Positions 31,197 through 40,909 of a stretch of 64,000 nt of DNA are shown here, in pieces. The stretch is from assembly GCF_000142905.1 (NCBI RefSeq), contig NW_013657667.1, positions 108,714 through 172,713 on the forward strand. Direction: 5' to 3'. Positions within the stretch are counted from its first letter, which is position 1. Each line of letters starts with the position of its first letter. Made by a program: the position numbers and the translations under genes. Below the pieces are notes generated by a model that worked only from the letters and a program-made list of their open reading frames with translations, did no database searches and was not told the origin of the DNA. Source of the DNA: Thecamonas trahens ATCC 50062. Lineage: Eukaryota; Apusozoa; Apusomonadida; Apusomonadidae.

Positions 31197-34100
31197 TTAA
31201 AGCGTAACGTCGATGTGCAGGCCGAGGTGCACACCCGACTCAAAAGCAAAAGTGATTTCGTTCGACGGCGGCGGCTCCAAGACCAGCTGCGAGAGGCCGA
31301 GGACGCCAAAGCCGAGCTCCTCGACTTCGTCGTTGGCGTCGGCGCAGACAAGTCGGACCAGCATGTCCGCCGGCCCCGGACACGCCAATGCCAGTGGAAT
31401 GTTGAGCGATTCTTCCCAAGCGCACGTGCCCGATGCATCGATGACAGCCTCGGCCGTGGCAGTCACTAGCTCGCCAAGCCGGACAACTGTCACTGCGCGT
31501 CGGCTACAGAACCGCAGTGGGATTGCCGACGCGCCCTTGAACGCGATGTTGAGCGCCGACATCGCACTTGAAGACGACGACGACGACGACGAAACCTCGT
31601 CCTCGATATGTGCTGCTGATGCTGAACACGCACTCGACACAAACGACATCTGGTAGCCGAGCGTGGCTGAGCCGGCCAGCATCGGGTCGCTGCTGCTTGT
31701 GCCGCTGGAAACGATCTGGTCAGACATGGCTTGGGATTCGGCGTCCGCTTGCCGTGCCTCGGCCTCTTGTTTGGACTCGGCCTGAACTTTGGCCGGGGAC
31801 TTGACCTCGGCTTTGTTCGCCTGCCACACATCAGCCTGCGGCTCGGTCTCGGCTTCGTCCGCCTGCCACACATCAGCCTGCGGCTCGGTCTCGACCTTGG
31901 CTTCGACCTCGGCTTCGTCCGCTCGCCGCACATCAGCCTGCGGCTCGGCCTCGACCTTGGCTTCGACCTCGGCTTCGTCCGCTCGCCGCACATCAGCCTG
32001 CGGCTCGGCCTCGACCTTGGCTTCGACCTCGGCTTCGTCCGCTCGCCGCACATCAGCCTGCGGCTCGGCCTCGACCTTGTCTGCCTGCCACACATCAGCC
32101 TGCGGCTCGGTCTCAGCTTCGTCCGCTCGCCACACATCAGCCTGCGGCTCGGTCTCGGCTTCGTCCGCTCGCCACACATCAGCCTGCGGCTCGGCCTCGA
32201 CCTTGGCTTCGACCTCGGCTTCGTCCGCTCGCCACACATCAGCATGTGGCTCGGCCTCGGCTTTGTCTGCCTGCCACACATCAGCCTGCGGCTCGGTCTC
32301 AGCTTCGTCCGCTCGCCACACATCAGCCTGTGGCTCGGCCTCGGCTTTGTCTGCCTGCCACACATCAGCATGTGGCTCGGCCTCGGCTTTGTCTGCCTGC
32401 CACACATCAGCCTGTGGCTCGGTCTCAGCTTCGTCCGCTCGCCACACATCAGCCTGCGGCTCGGCCTCGACCTTGTCCGTCCGCCACACATCAGCCTGCG
32501 GCTCGGCCTCGGCTTCGTCCGCTCGCCACACATCAGCCTGCGGTTCGGTCTCGGCTTCGCCCGCCCGCCACACATCAGCCTGCGACTCGGTCTCAGCTTC
32601 GTCCGCCCGCCACACATCAGCCTGCGGCTCAGCCTCGGCTTCGTCCGCCCGCCACACATCAGCCTGCGGCTCGGCCTCGACCTTGTCCGCCCGCCACACA
32701 TCAGCCTGCGGCTCGGCCTCGGCTTCGTTCGCCCGCCACACATCAGCCTGCGGCTCATCCTCGGCAGCATGCGAGTCAATATCTGACCGCCATACGGTTC
32801 CACTCCTCTCACCAGACTCACTTCCACTCTCGCTGACCACCGAGAGGTCCGAGCCCAGGCCACGGCCGGCATTCCGCTGAGCAACCTCCATCCACGACGC
32901 CGGCCTAGACAGCACCCCGCTCCCAACTGCTCTCGCATCCGCATCCGCATCCACGTCCGCTTTGGCCACCAGCGCGAGATTCGACGAGCTTTGTCCAAGT
33001 TGCGGTGCTTGCCGCGCCCACTTCTCCTGGTACTGCCGCCGCGACTCGGCGAGCTCTCTCCGACGCTCTTCCACAGAGCGCCGGAAGCCTGAAAACCGCC
33101 CCGCGAGTGGGTGCAGATCGGCAGGCTCAGCATTATCGGCCCGTCCATCGAGGGCAGACCCGCTCCCGCTCGCCCCCGCTGTGCTGCCGCCACGACAACT
33201 GCTCGCCCCTGAGCGCTCGTCGTCGTGATAGCGGCTCGCCACAAACGAGTGCAGCCCCGCAGAGCTCCCAGAACCGGCGCCGTGGCCCTCGCTTGGCGGT
33301 GAGAGCAGCGATTCGCGGCGGATGATCGGCTTGGCCTTTGACGAGGAGGAGCTCTTGGTCTTGGACTTCTTGTTCTTCTTCTTGGTCGTCTTCTTCTTGC
33401 GGACTCGCCGAACCCGCCGCCGCCGCTTCAGCTGCCGCTGCAAACGAACTGCATCCGGGATCTGCGAGAGCGATGCCTCAGTCACCCGCGAGGTGTCGAT
33501 GCCCGGCGCCCTGGACGTCACCTGCGTTGTGCGCCGCCCCACAGACGGCGCCTCGCTCCCCTCCAATCGCAATGGGTCCAGCTGCTCTCCGTGCCGCCAG
33601 CGGTAGCCGGGCTTGATTCGAAGCCGCCCAGTCCTCCGGCTGCGGCCTCCTGGCGGCCGCGCAGCAGGCGGCCGCGGCACAACCGGCTCCTGACTGGGGG
33701 CGCCAAGCTCGTTCCCTACCCCTGCAGGCTCAATGACCGCAACTGCCGCTGCCACCGGAGGCACCTTGGGTAGCCGCCGGGCCGTGCGCACACTTGGTGC
33801 CGCCACCTCGCTGCTAGGCTTTCCAAACGCTGCATCAAGCATCGCCCGAAAGTACACCATGTCTTCGGTCACGCCCATGCTCGCAGCCACTGCGTCCGAC
33901 CCATACGCCGTCTGCAGCGACGTAAGCGCAGACGCCGGTCCGGGCACAGGCTTCACTGCCTCGGCACGCTCGCGCTTGTAGAACTGCGGCTGAAGCTCCG
34001 GATCGTCGGCGAGGCATAAGACATCGCCAGGCGTCGATGCCACCGCCCGCCGGACTCGCGACGGCCGCGACCGAGCCGAGCACCCCGTCACCCGTCGCTC

Positions 34101-35081
34101 CTTGAGCTTGGGAAACATGTACGCCTTCCACAGCGCTGCATGCATGGCCCGCAGCGAGGTCGCCCCGTCGAGCGCCTCCTCCGGCGCCTGGGTGCCCATC
34201 ACGCCCGAGAGCCCAATCCGCACCGCACCGCCGCTGCCGTCGACAAGATCAACCCAGCCCTCCCACTCCTTGACCAGCACTTGCGGCCAGACGGATGCCA
34301 TCGGAATCGCCGCCCAGCCCAACTCCAGGTCGTCATCGCCTTGCCGGCTCGCAAAGACTATGACATGCAGAAACTCGGTGTCAAGGTTGATCTCGGGTGT
34401 CAGCGCGACCCGCGACACCGCCTGCCACACAGGGCTCGGATCCGCCGGGGACGTCTCAGTCCGTGCTGCGACCGACCCGAGGCCGAGCACCACATACACT
34501 CCGTCGCTGCCGCGGGCCATCGCGCTCAGGCCCCGTGCCCGCAGGACCCGGACAACCAGCTCGTCTGGACGCGATATGTCACCGCCTGACTCGCTACTGT
34601 CACCATCGGGCCTACTGTCGCTATCTTTGCGCTGCGGCGTCGTCGGTGGTGACTCGCCCAGCAGCGCCGCTCGCGACAGCGTCCACCGCCGCCCGCGCTG
34701 CCGCACCGACATCGACTCGATTCCGACGTTGCTTGCCAGCATGGCGAGAAGATCAGCGTCAGCCCGCGCCGCCGAGGCTGTCACATCCAGCACTAGATGC
34801 CGCACAGAGGTGTTGACATGGAGCGCCGCGAGCGTGCGCGCATAAAGACCGTACGGCACGCCGGCGAGCACAACAATCGCCACCGCCGTGTTGAACGCAA
34901 GCGCATCGGCCACCGCCACCGCATACGACACTTCCCACGCCAGAAGCTCGCCCATGTCTACATACGTAAGCCGCCTGTCCGAGTTCTGCACAGCGCGCAG
35001 CACCAGCGGAGGCTGACTCACCCGCCGTCCATCCTCCCTACCTGCCGCCGCAAACAGCGGGGCCAGTTGCGCCACACCCAT
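31197..35081 (-). CDS. C2-domain protein with 14-residue tandem repeats
   Basis: 1,294-residue open frame from the ATG at 35081. N-terminal ~140 residues are helical with a leucine-rich flavour. A C2-like domain ('ELVVRVLRARGLSAM', about 170-310) is followed by a basic Ser/Arg linker with a Lys run ('KKKTTKKKNKKSKTKSSSS') and an acidic Ser-rich part. Then comes an array of 'QADVWRADEAEAEP' units (14 residues, 42 nt) across 31806-32762, some copies with an extra 'VEAKVE' insert. A second C2-like segment ends the protein ('AVTVVRLGELVTATAEAVID', 'EESLNIPLAL'). Likely membrane-associated through C2 domains (inference); no catalytic domain. Confidence 0.75.
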   Translation of the reverse strand: MGVAQLAPLFAAAGREDGRRVSQPPLVLRAVQNSDRRLTYVDMGELLAWEVSYAVAVADALAFNTAVAIVVLAGVPYGLYARTLAALHVNTSVRHLVLDVTASAARADADLLAMLASNVGIESMSVRQRGRRWTLSRAALLGESPPTTPQRKDSDSRPDGDSSESGGDISRPDELVVRVLRARGLSAMARGSDGVYVVLGLGSVAARTETSPADPSPVWQAVSRVALTPEINLDTEFLHVIVFASRQGDDDLELGWAAIPMASVWPQVLVKEWEGWVDLVDGSGGAVRIGLSGVMGTQAPEEALDGATSLRAMHAALWKAYMFPKLKERRVTGCSARSRPSRVRRAVASTPGDVLCLADDPELQPQFYKRERAEAVKPVPGPASALTSLQTAYGSDAVAASMGVTEDMVYFRAMLDAAFGKPSSEVAAPSVRTARRLPKVPPVAAAVAVIEPAGVGNELGAPSQEPVVPRPPAARPPGGRSRRTGRLRIKPGYRWRHGEQLDPLRLEGSEAPSVGRRTTQVTSRAPGIDTSRVTEASLSQIPDAVRLQRQLKRRRRVRRVRKKKTTKKKNKKSKTKSSSSSKAKPIIRRESLLSPPSEGHGAGSGSSAGLHSFVASRYHDDERSGASSCRGGSTAGASGSGSALDGRADNAEPADLHPLAGRFSGFRRSVEERRRELAESRRQYQEKWARQAPQLGQSSSNLALVAKADVDADADARAVGSGVLSRPASWMEVAQRNAGRGLGSDLSVVSESGSESGERSGTVWRSDIDSHAAEDEPQADVWRANEAEAEPQADVWRADKVEAEPQADVWRADEAEAEPQADVWRADEAETESQADVWRAGEAETEPQADVWRADEAEAEPQADVWRTDKVEAEPQADVWRADEAETEPQADVWQADKAEAEPHADVWQADKAEAEPQADVWRADEAETEPQADVWQADKAEAEPHADVWRADEAEVEAKVEAEPQADVWRADEAETEPQADVWRADEAETEPQADVWQADKVEAEPQADVRRADEAEVEAKVEAEPQADVRRADEAEVEAKVEAEPQADVRRADEAEVEAKVETEPQADVWQADEAETEPQADVWQANKAEVKSPAKVQAESKQEAEARQADAESQAMSDQIVSSGTSSSDPMLAGSATLGYQMSFVSSACSASAAHIEDEVSSSSSSSSSAMSALNIAFKGASAIPLRFCSRRAVTVVRLGELVTATAEAVIDASGTCAWEESLNIPLALACPGPADMLVRLVCADANDEVEELGFGVLGLSQLVLEPPPSNEITFAFESGVHLGLHIDVTL
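31806..32762. repeat. Coding minisatellite, 42-bp unit with 60-bp variants
   Basis: About 20 units on the minus strand encode Q-A-D-V-W-R-A-D-E-A-E-x-E-P. Unit length stays a multiple of three. The array is also free of stops in several plus-strand frames; those antisense frames are by-products. Confidence 0.93.
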
Positions 35082-35257
35082 CGCCCGATCTCTCAGCGCC
35101 GCATAAACCGCCGTCGCCGTCGATTCGGCTGTCCGTCAGCCCCCGCCAACACGCAGCCGTCCGCAAGCCCGTCCGTCCGTTTAGCCAGACACGCCCGCCG
35201 CAACACACCTATGAGTCTCTTGCCCTCCCTCCCCTCCCATACATCCACACAACCCTA

Positions 35258-35566
35258 CTACGTACGCGCCTCTGTCAGGAGCCGGGCAATGAGCTCGGCT
35301 GCAAGGACCGGGTCTGCCGCAGGCTGTCCTTCGGCGCTGTCCCCAGCCGGCAACAACGTGTCCGGAGCTGCGGACGCCACAAAGCCAATGGGAAGAGTGT
35401 CGCCATTGCCAGACACCATCCCAGTCTCTGCAGTCTCTTCTCTGCTCTTTGTCTTCAACACTCTCTCTGAATCATTGCACAGTCTGCCTTTGCCGCTGCG
35501 CTCAGGCTCGGCTTCGGCCGCTGCTCTCTCCATTGAGTCGAGTGCCACCGACCGGCCGTAGGTCAT
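35258..35566 (-). CDS. Short acidic Ala-rich ORF, doubtful
   Basis: 102 codons from an ATG at 35566, Glu/Ala/Ser-rich, with no domain. The same frame is open above a single TAG (35591-35593) back to 35872, including 'NWHLLPTMMMDCRGLQQDL', so it could be one decayed or spliced gene of about 200 codons. It lies beside the MPDU1-like pseudogene, in a stretch that looks degenerate. Low confidence that it is a functional gene. Confidence 0.25.
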   Translation of the reverse strand: MTYGRSVALDSMERAAAEAEPERSGKGRLCNDSERVLKTKSREETAETGMVSGNGDTLPIGFVASAAPDTLLPAGDSAEGQPAADPVLAAELIARLLTEART

Positions 35567-35874
35567 GCTGGCGAAACTCGCCTTGCTGGACTACGTTGTC
35601 AGGACGCTGCCGAGCAAATCAAGCGGTGTCTCTCCGCGCATGACCTCGTCAAGATCAGTGCGCAAGTCCTGCTGCAAGCCCCTGCAATCCATCATCATGG
35701 TCGGCAGCAAGTGCCAGTTGCTGCTCTCCGCCTCGACGGGAAAGGTACTCGCCGCGCCGCAGGCATCGACACATACTCGCTGTCGGCGAGGAGAGCTCCG
35801 CGCATCGATATGATCGGCGGCTGGGGCGTGACCGGGGCAAGGGGTTGGGCGCGGGACGGCTTCTCGTTTCACAA

Positions 35875-36430
35875 CTACTTGGTCTTGGCGCCGTCCTTAA
35901 CGGTGTCGATCATCGCCTTTTGGTCCTGCACCAAGGCTGTTCTCGCCACCCACGCTACCGCCAAGACCAAGCCGAGAATGAGTCAGACGTCGTTGACCTG
36001 GGTGAGAGTGGTAAAGACGCGGGCGAGCAAGCCGCCAAAGTTGAGGACAAAGGTGATGGGCGAGAGCGGGCCAGTATGGCCGTTGGCAAAGTTGGCGATG
36101 ATCGCAGGGATGCGGACGGCGCAGGCCAAGGGGATGGTGGAGAGCTGAACGATTTAGCGGAGGTCGGCCGGGAGGACGATCATACCAAGGACGAGCGCGG
36201 CGCCAAAGACCGAGACGGCGATACGCTCAGACCACGCGACCGGCGGCACGGTGTAGTGCCAGTAAATGACGACAAGGACAAGGTTCTGGGCGAGGCGTGC
36301 CGGCCACAATGGCCAGTCACAGAACCTGCGAGACAAGCACCTTGACCCCGGGCAGATCCATGCCGATGACCGGGAGCGGGGCGACGACGACAGAGACCAC
36401 AGCCGGCGCTGTAATGAGTCCAATCACGAG
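35875..36430 (-). pseudogene. MPDU1: MPDU1-like (mannose-P-dolichol utilisation) pseudogene
   Basis: The minus-strand frame ending at TAG 35875-35877 carries clear MPDU1/PQ-loop family sequence: 'ARLAQNLVLVVIYWHY', then 'IPAIIANFANGHTGPLSPIT', 'FVLNFGGLLARVFTTLTQV' and 'ALVQDQKAMIDTV'. Human MPDU1 has the matching '[25 protein letters not shown]'. Within it are two in-frame stops, TAA at 36154-36156 and TGA at 35983-35985, neither in a plausible intron. Upstream of about 36340 the homology is lost and a hydrophobic segment continues in another frame. The N-terminal first PQ loop is absent. MPDU1 is an ER membrane protein needed for use of dolichol-linked mannose and glucose; this copy should not make it. 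Confidence 0.72.
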
Positions 36431-36855
36431 ACGAGTCTCCAGGCGAACATGGCTGGACAGGCTGGTTAGGAGACTGAAGAGTGGTCGGGAGAGGGGGAGG
36501 GGGGGGGGGGGCTGTGTCACCCTCGCTGCGCGGTGGTATATTCGGCGACGCGACAAGTTGTGTCTGTCTAGAATTTTTAACAACACCCAGCTGCCCGCCG
36601 CTCTCTCCACCATCCAGCGAATAGAAAAACCCGTACACACACATACACACACATACACGTTCTTACACACACCAGTACGTACCTGTTTGTACAGCTCCCC
36701 CCCATCCCACATACTTACAAATACACCATCCCCCCCCCCCCCCCTTTCGGCACCTTTTCGCTCCAATATGCGCGTGTGTGCCACGGGTGTGTCAAAAACG
36801 CCGAGAGGTCACCTCGCGCCGCCGATACACTCACCACTCACACTGCCCAGTCACA

Positions 36856-38928
36856 ATGAGCAGATACAGCATGCGCGGCATGCGGTATGCACTGCTGGCG
36901 GTTGCCTTCAACATATCGTTGCTCGTAATGTATGGGCTCGGTGGCTTCGACACGTTCGACACGCCAGCAGTACTCCGGGGAAGCGGAAACACAACCCCGG
37001 CGCCACCGCCACCTCCTCCACCATCGCCACCGCCTCCTCCTCCATCGCCACCTCCGCCTCCACCATCACCGCCACCGCCTCCCTCCCCACCACCGCCACC
37101 GCCACCTTTTGCGTCGCCCAATATCACTAGCTTCACGTTTTCAGACGTCACCCCGCACACCATGTTTCGCGCTCCGGCTGCCACATGCTCTCTTGCCCTC
37201 CCGATGGTCGGCGAGCTCGGCACACATGATATTGGCGAGCTGCTCAGCTACACTGGGTTTGCAGGAGTCAGCATCACCCGCTCAGTAATCGAGACTGCTG
37301 GCGAGCCAGTTTCGTGCTGCGCTTGTGTGGTCCCGGAGGAGATCCCGCACCTCATCCATGAAAACCGAGTAAATGCTCGATGTATCCACCATCACCGCCA
37401 CCGCCTCCCTCCCCACCACCGCAACCGTCACCTTTTGTGCCAATCAATATCTCTCGCTTTACTTTCTCAGACGTCACCCCGCACACCATGTTTCGCGCTC
37501 CGGCTGCCACATGCTCTCTTGCCCTCCCGATGGTCGGCGAGCTCGGCACACATGATATTGGCGAGCTGCTCAGCTACACTGGGTTTGCAGGAGTCAGCAT
37601 CACCCGCTCAGTAATCGAGACTGCTGGCGAGCCAGTTTCGTGCTGCGCTGTGGTGGTCCCGGAGGAGATCCCGCACCTCATCCATGAAAATACGGCAGCA
37701 TGCCTCGCATTCAATGTAGGCGCTTCACTCGCGACCTCGTCGGACTGTACGGGCGCGACTGTGACAATCAACGCCCAGCCGCCGCTGTCAGCGACCAACG
37801 CAAGCAATCCCGCTTCGCAGCGCTTGGGCAAGGTCGGGATTGTGGAATGGGGTGAGGGCCTCTGCGTCGACGTCGGCTTTTCCAGCCCATCGTGCACCGT
37901 CCCGGACGACCACACTCTCTACGTGGCCCTTGACCCCTGGACCGACGCTTTCTGGCACGACTTTCACAACGGCTTTATGCGAACTTTCGGCACGCTCTAC
38001 GAGCTCGACGATCCGTCATTGTTGCAATGTGACGACAGCTGGCCCGAGGTCTGTCGGGTCAACACGACTAAGGTCATCGTCGCCTACAGGGTCTCCACAA
38101 GCCCGAGTCATTCCGCCGGACCAAGCCTTCGCGGGCTGCTCGCACATCTGGCCGACGAGGTCATCGCAGAGCCGGATCCATCGCACTGCTATGCGCGGGT
38201 GGTTGCCGGTCCCGCCACTGCGCTTGATCTCAACGCTGGCGCTCGCTTCACACTCAAGTCGACGAAACTGCTCTCGTACTTTTCGCGCTGGTACTATTAC
38301 GTCGTAACCGGTGAGCCACTCGATCCTGCGCTAGGCGACGACGCTCGGATCGCAGTCAGGTCTCGCAGTTCTTGATCTGGAGCGATTGGTCGAGCCGCGC
38401 ACCGAGCATCGCGTGCTCATTATCTCGCGTCGAGGTGCTTCGCATGGGCGCAAGTGGGGTCCGGGTATTGAGGACGCAATGGTGGCCTGGCTCGAGAGCT
38501 CCGGAGTCTCGGTTGAAGCTGTTGACTTTGCGGCGATGTCTGTCGTGGAGGTCGCGGCTGCAGTTCGTCGGGCCACCGTCGTCATTGGCGTCTCGGGTGC
38601 GGGCATGATCAACATGATGTACGCGAGGCCAGACACAGTGCTCATCTACATCTACCCTGAGCGTGTCTTTGGTCATCTTGATCCGCTCAACAGCTCGGGC
38701 ATTTACATCACGCTGGCGCGAATGCGGGGCGGCCAAGTCGTGGTGGTGCATGACCTTTCGGCCGGCCCGGATGCCGACAACTACCTCCCGCTCCCCATCG
38801 CGGCCAGTTTCTTCAAGATCGGCTTCGCCCTGGGCCTAGGCGGGCGCTTCCCGCCGCCGACGCTGGCCCCAGTTCCCTCGGTCTGGGATGGCCCATCGGC
38901 GGACGAGTACAAATACACCATCTTGTAG
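36856..38928 (+). pseudogene. GT61-type (DUF563) glycosyltransferase, broken frame
   Basis: Starts at ATG 36856 with a type II signal anchor ('YALLAVAFNISLLVMYGL') and a Pro-rich stem, as expected of a Golgi/ER lumenal transferase. Downstream are 'FWHDFHNGFMRTFGTLYEL' and the C-terminal GT61 signature 'VLIISRRG', then 'VVIGVSGAGMINMMYARPDT'. The gene is interrupted twice. A 326-bp tandem duplication (see separate entry) shifts the frame after the first copy near 37365. A +1 shift near 38350-38375 separates '...GDDARIAV' from 'LDLERLVEPRTEHRVLIIS'. Either it is a pseudogene or the duplication is a mis-assembly. Sugar specificity unknown. Confidence 0.6.
37065..37690. repeat. 326-bp tandem partial duplication in GT61-like gene
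   Basis: Copy 1 ends at 37364 and copy 2 at 37690, offset 326 bp. From 37141 (copy 2: 37467) onward the copies are almost identical for about 224 bp, with only 2-3 differences, in a Cys-Ala codon region. The preceding Pro-rich and 'FTFSD' lead is clearly diverged (for example 'FASPNITSF' against 'FVPINISRF'). 326 is not a multiple of three. Both copies have a TTTCAG/TCTCAG acceptor-like site just before the identical part. Confidence 0.88.
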
Positions 38929-39433
38929 CTAGTCACGCTTTGATCCAAAAGATTAACTTGATCCTCGATGGTACATCTTCACCATGGAGCAGCTTGGCAT
39001 CACTTGGCAGTGCAGTGGCGCGAGCAGTCTGCCCCCGTATGCCATCGGCGAGAACTCAGGTTTGGCGAGCGAGAACAGAACGAGGCATACCCGACCGTCA
39101 CTCGCAACCAAGCATGCCGCGCGCGCGTTTGTTGGATCGCCCAAACACACACTGTGCTCCACGTGGAATCGCTCAATATTGAAACTGGTGTGTACGTTCT
39201 CCCTCCCAACCCATGCCTGAGCATGCGGCTGGGCCGCCTTTCCGTCGGCGAGAGCGAGTAGCGATGGCGGCTCCAGCCCATACCCAATCATCTGTATCAG
39301 CTCAGCATGGAGCGAGATCACTCCGACAGCCAAGGCTACGGCTAGCGGCGCGCGAGAGAAGTCGATAACTCGTTGAGGGAACACGCATCGGAAGACCACT
39401 AAATCGAAAGACCTTTACTGAGGTCGACGGCTG
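38929..39433. other. Intergenic, no gene recognised
   Basis: About 500 nt of visibly lower GC between the GT61-like locus and MAPK15. A 148-codon minus-strand frame (38953-39399) has no domain and unremarkable composition; not called. Confidence 0.5.
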
Positions 39434-40909
39434 CTACTTGCCTTTGGACTTGCGACGCTTGCGCTTGTCATCGGTCGAGGGCGGCGGGGCGTCGTGGGTG
39501 TCGCGCCGACGCGACTTGTCTTTGTCCTTGTCCTTGGACTTGGACTTGTCCTTGGACTTGGACTTGTCCTTGTCCTTGGCCTTATCCTTGTCCTTGGCCT
39601 TCTCCTTACCCTTGTGGCGCGACGACTTGTGGCGCGACGACGACGACGACGCCGACGCTCCGTCCGGCCGTGACGACGACGAGCCGGCCGTTCGCTTCTT
39701 GGCCTTGGTGATCTCCTTGTACAGCTTGTCGCGGTACTCCTGGATCGAGTACTTGGTGTTGTCGTCGATGGGAATAACGATGTTGTGATCGAGCGTCGGC
39801 TCGTCGGCCTCGTTGTGGAAGCCGGCCACGTACGGGTGCTTGAGTGCGTTCTCGGCAGAAATGCGCGCGTTGGGGTTGAACTGCAGCAGCCGCCGCATGA
39901 GATCGAGCGCCTCGTACGGCGCACGCGGAAAGATGTCCGCCAGTGTCTTCTGTGGCACAGGCGGGAGCCGGTCAAGCATCGTCCGCGCAAATGGCGAGTC
40001 GATGGCGTCGAGGTCCTCCTGCGTCGGCCGTCCGATGACCTCCACAATCTTCGTCAGCTGGTTCATCGTCGACGAACCCGGGAACAGCGGCTTGCCGCCG
40101 AGTAGCTCGCCGAGGATGCACCCCAGCGACCACATGTCGACCCCAGACGTGTACATTGACGACCCGAGCAGGATCTCTGGCGCACGGTACCACCGCGTCG
40201 CCACATACACCGTCACACGTGCTGCGTCACGCCCTCGGACTCGGGCGTCGCCACAGACCGCGCGAGCCCAAAGTCGGCCACTTTGAGCGCGCACTCTGAG
40301 TTGAGGAGGAGGTTCGACGGTTTCATGTCGCGGTGAATGACGTTGCCAGAGTGCATGTACTTGAGCGCCTTCAGCAGCTGGTACATAAGATACTGCTTGT
40401 GGATCGGCTCGAGAATGTTGGCACGGATGACGGCGTGCAAGTCCGTCTCCATGTAGTCAAACACAAGGTAGATGTCGCGATCGTTGTCCGCCTTGAGCAC
40501 GTTCGTCAGCCGGATGATGTTCTCATGCCCGCTGAGCTGTTGCAGGAACATGATCTCCCGGAAAGTCCGCTGCGCGTCCGTCGAGTTCTGGAAGGCGTCA
40601 AAGATCTTCTTCAGCGCAAGCGTTTTCTTCGTCTTACGGTCCACCACCTTCCACACAATCCCGTACGCCTACCCGCACCACATGCCATGCCCATGTCCCG
40701 TCAGTCTTACATACGCTGACCGCCCCCCGCCCCCCCTTTTTGCGTCTCCTCCCACCCCCCCCCCCCCTCTCTCTCTCTCTCCTCTCCTCACGGGCTCAGC
40801 CAGCCAAACGCCACAAATTCAGGCGCATGACGGCCATCCAGCGATGTCAGCCAACGTACCCCTTTTCCGAGCTTCTGGACTACGCTGTACTTGCGCAACA
40901 CATGCTTGT
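39434..40909 (-). CDS. MAPK15: MAPK15/ERK7-type protein kinase, first exon missing, one frame break
   Basis: Atypical MAP kinase linked to ciliogenesis. Exon 40860-40909 gives 'KHVLRKYSVVQKLGKG' (start of the P-loop). After a 191-nt intron (donor GTACGT, acceptor GTAG), the exon from 40668 continues 'AYGIVWKVVDRKTKKTLALK' (Lys of VAIK). Catalytic parts: 'VIHRDMKPSNLLLN' (HRD), 'KVADFGLARS' (DFG), 'YVATRWYRAPEILLG' and 'GVDMWSLGCILGELLGGKPLF', the last typical of ERK7. In the activation loop the frame breaks at 40203-40222, where 14 extra bases, flanked by GTGACG repeats, separate 'ESEGVT' from 'VYVATRW'; removing them restores one frame. The C-terminal tail is a Lys/Asp/Ser repeat. The first ~5-10 codons lie in an unresolved upstream exon. 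Confidence 0.88.

Noticed and set aside
31731..32880. Long plus-strand open frames across the C2-protein repeat
   Set aside because: They are antisense to the minisatellite and open only because the unit lacks stops on both strands; no domain and no sensible start.
36856..38928. Annotating the GT61-like locus as an intact gene with an intron removing one duplicate copy
   Set aside because: No donor/acceptor pair that restores the frame was evident, and a second frame shift remains near 38360.
38953..39399. 148-codon minus-strand ORF
   Set aside because: No domain, no family resemblance, and lower GC than neighbouring real genes.
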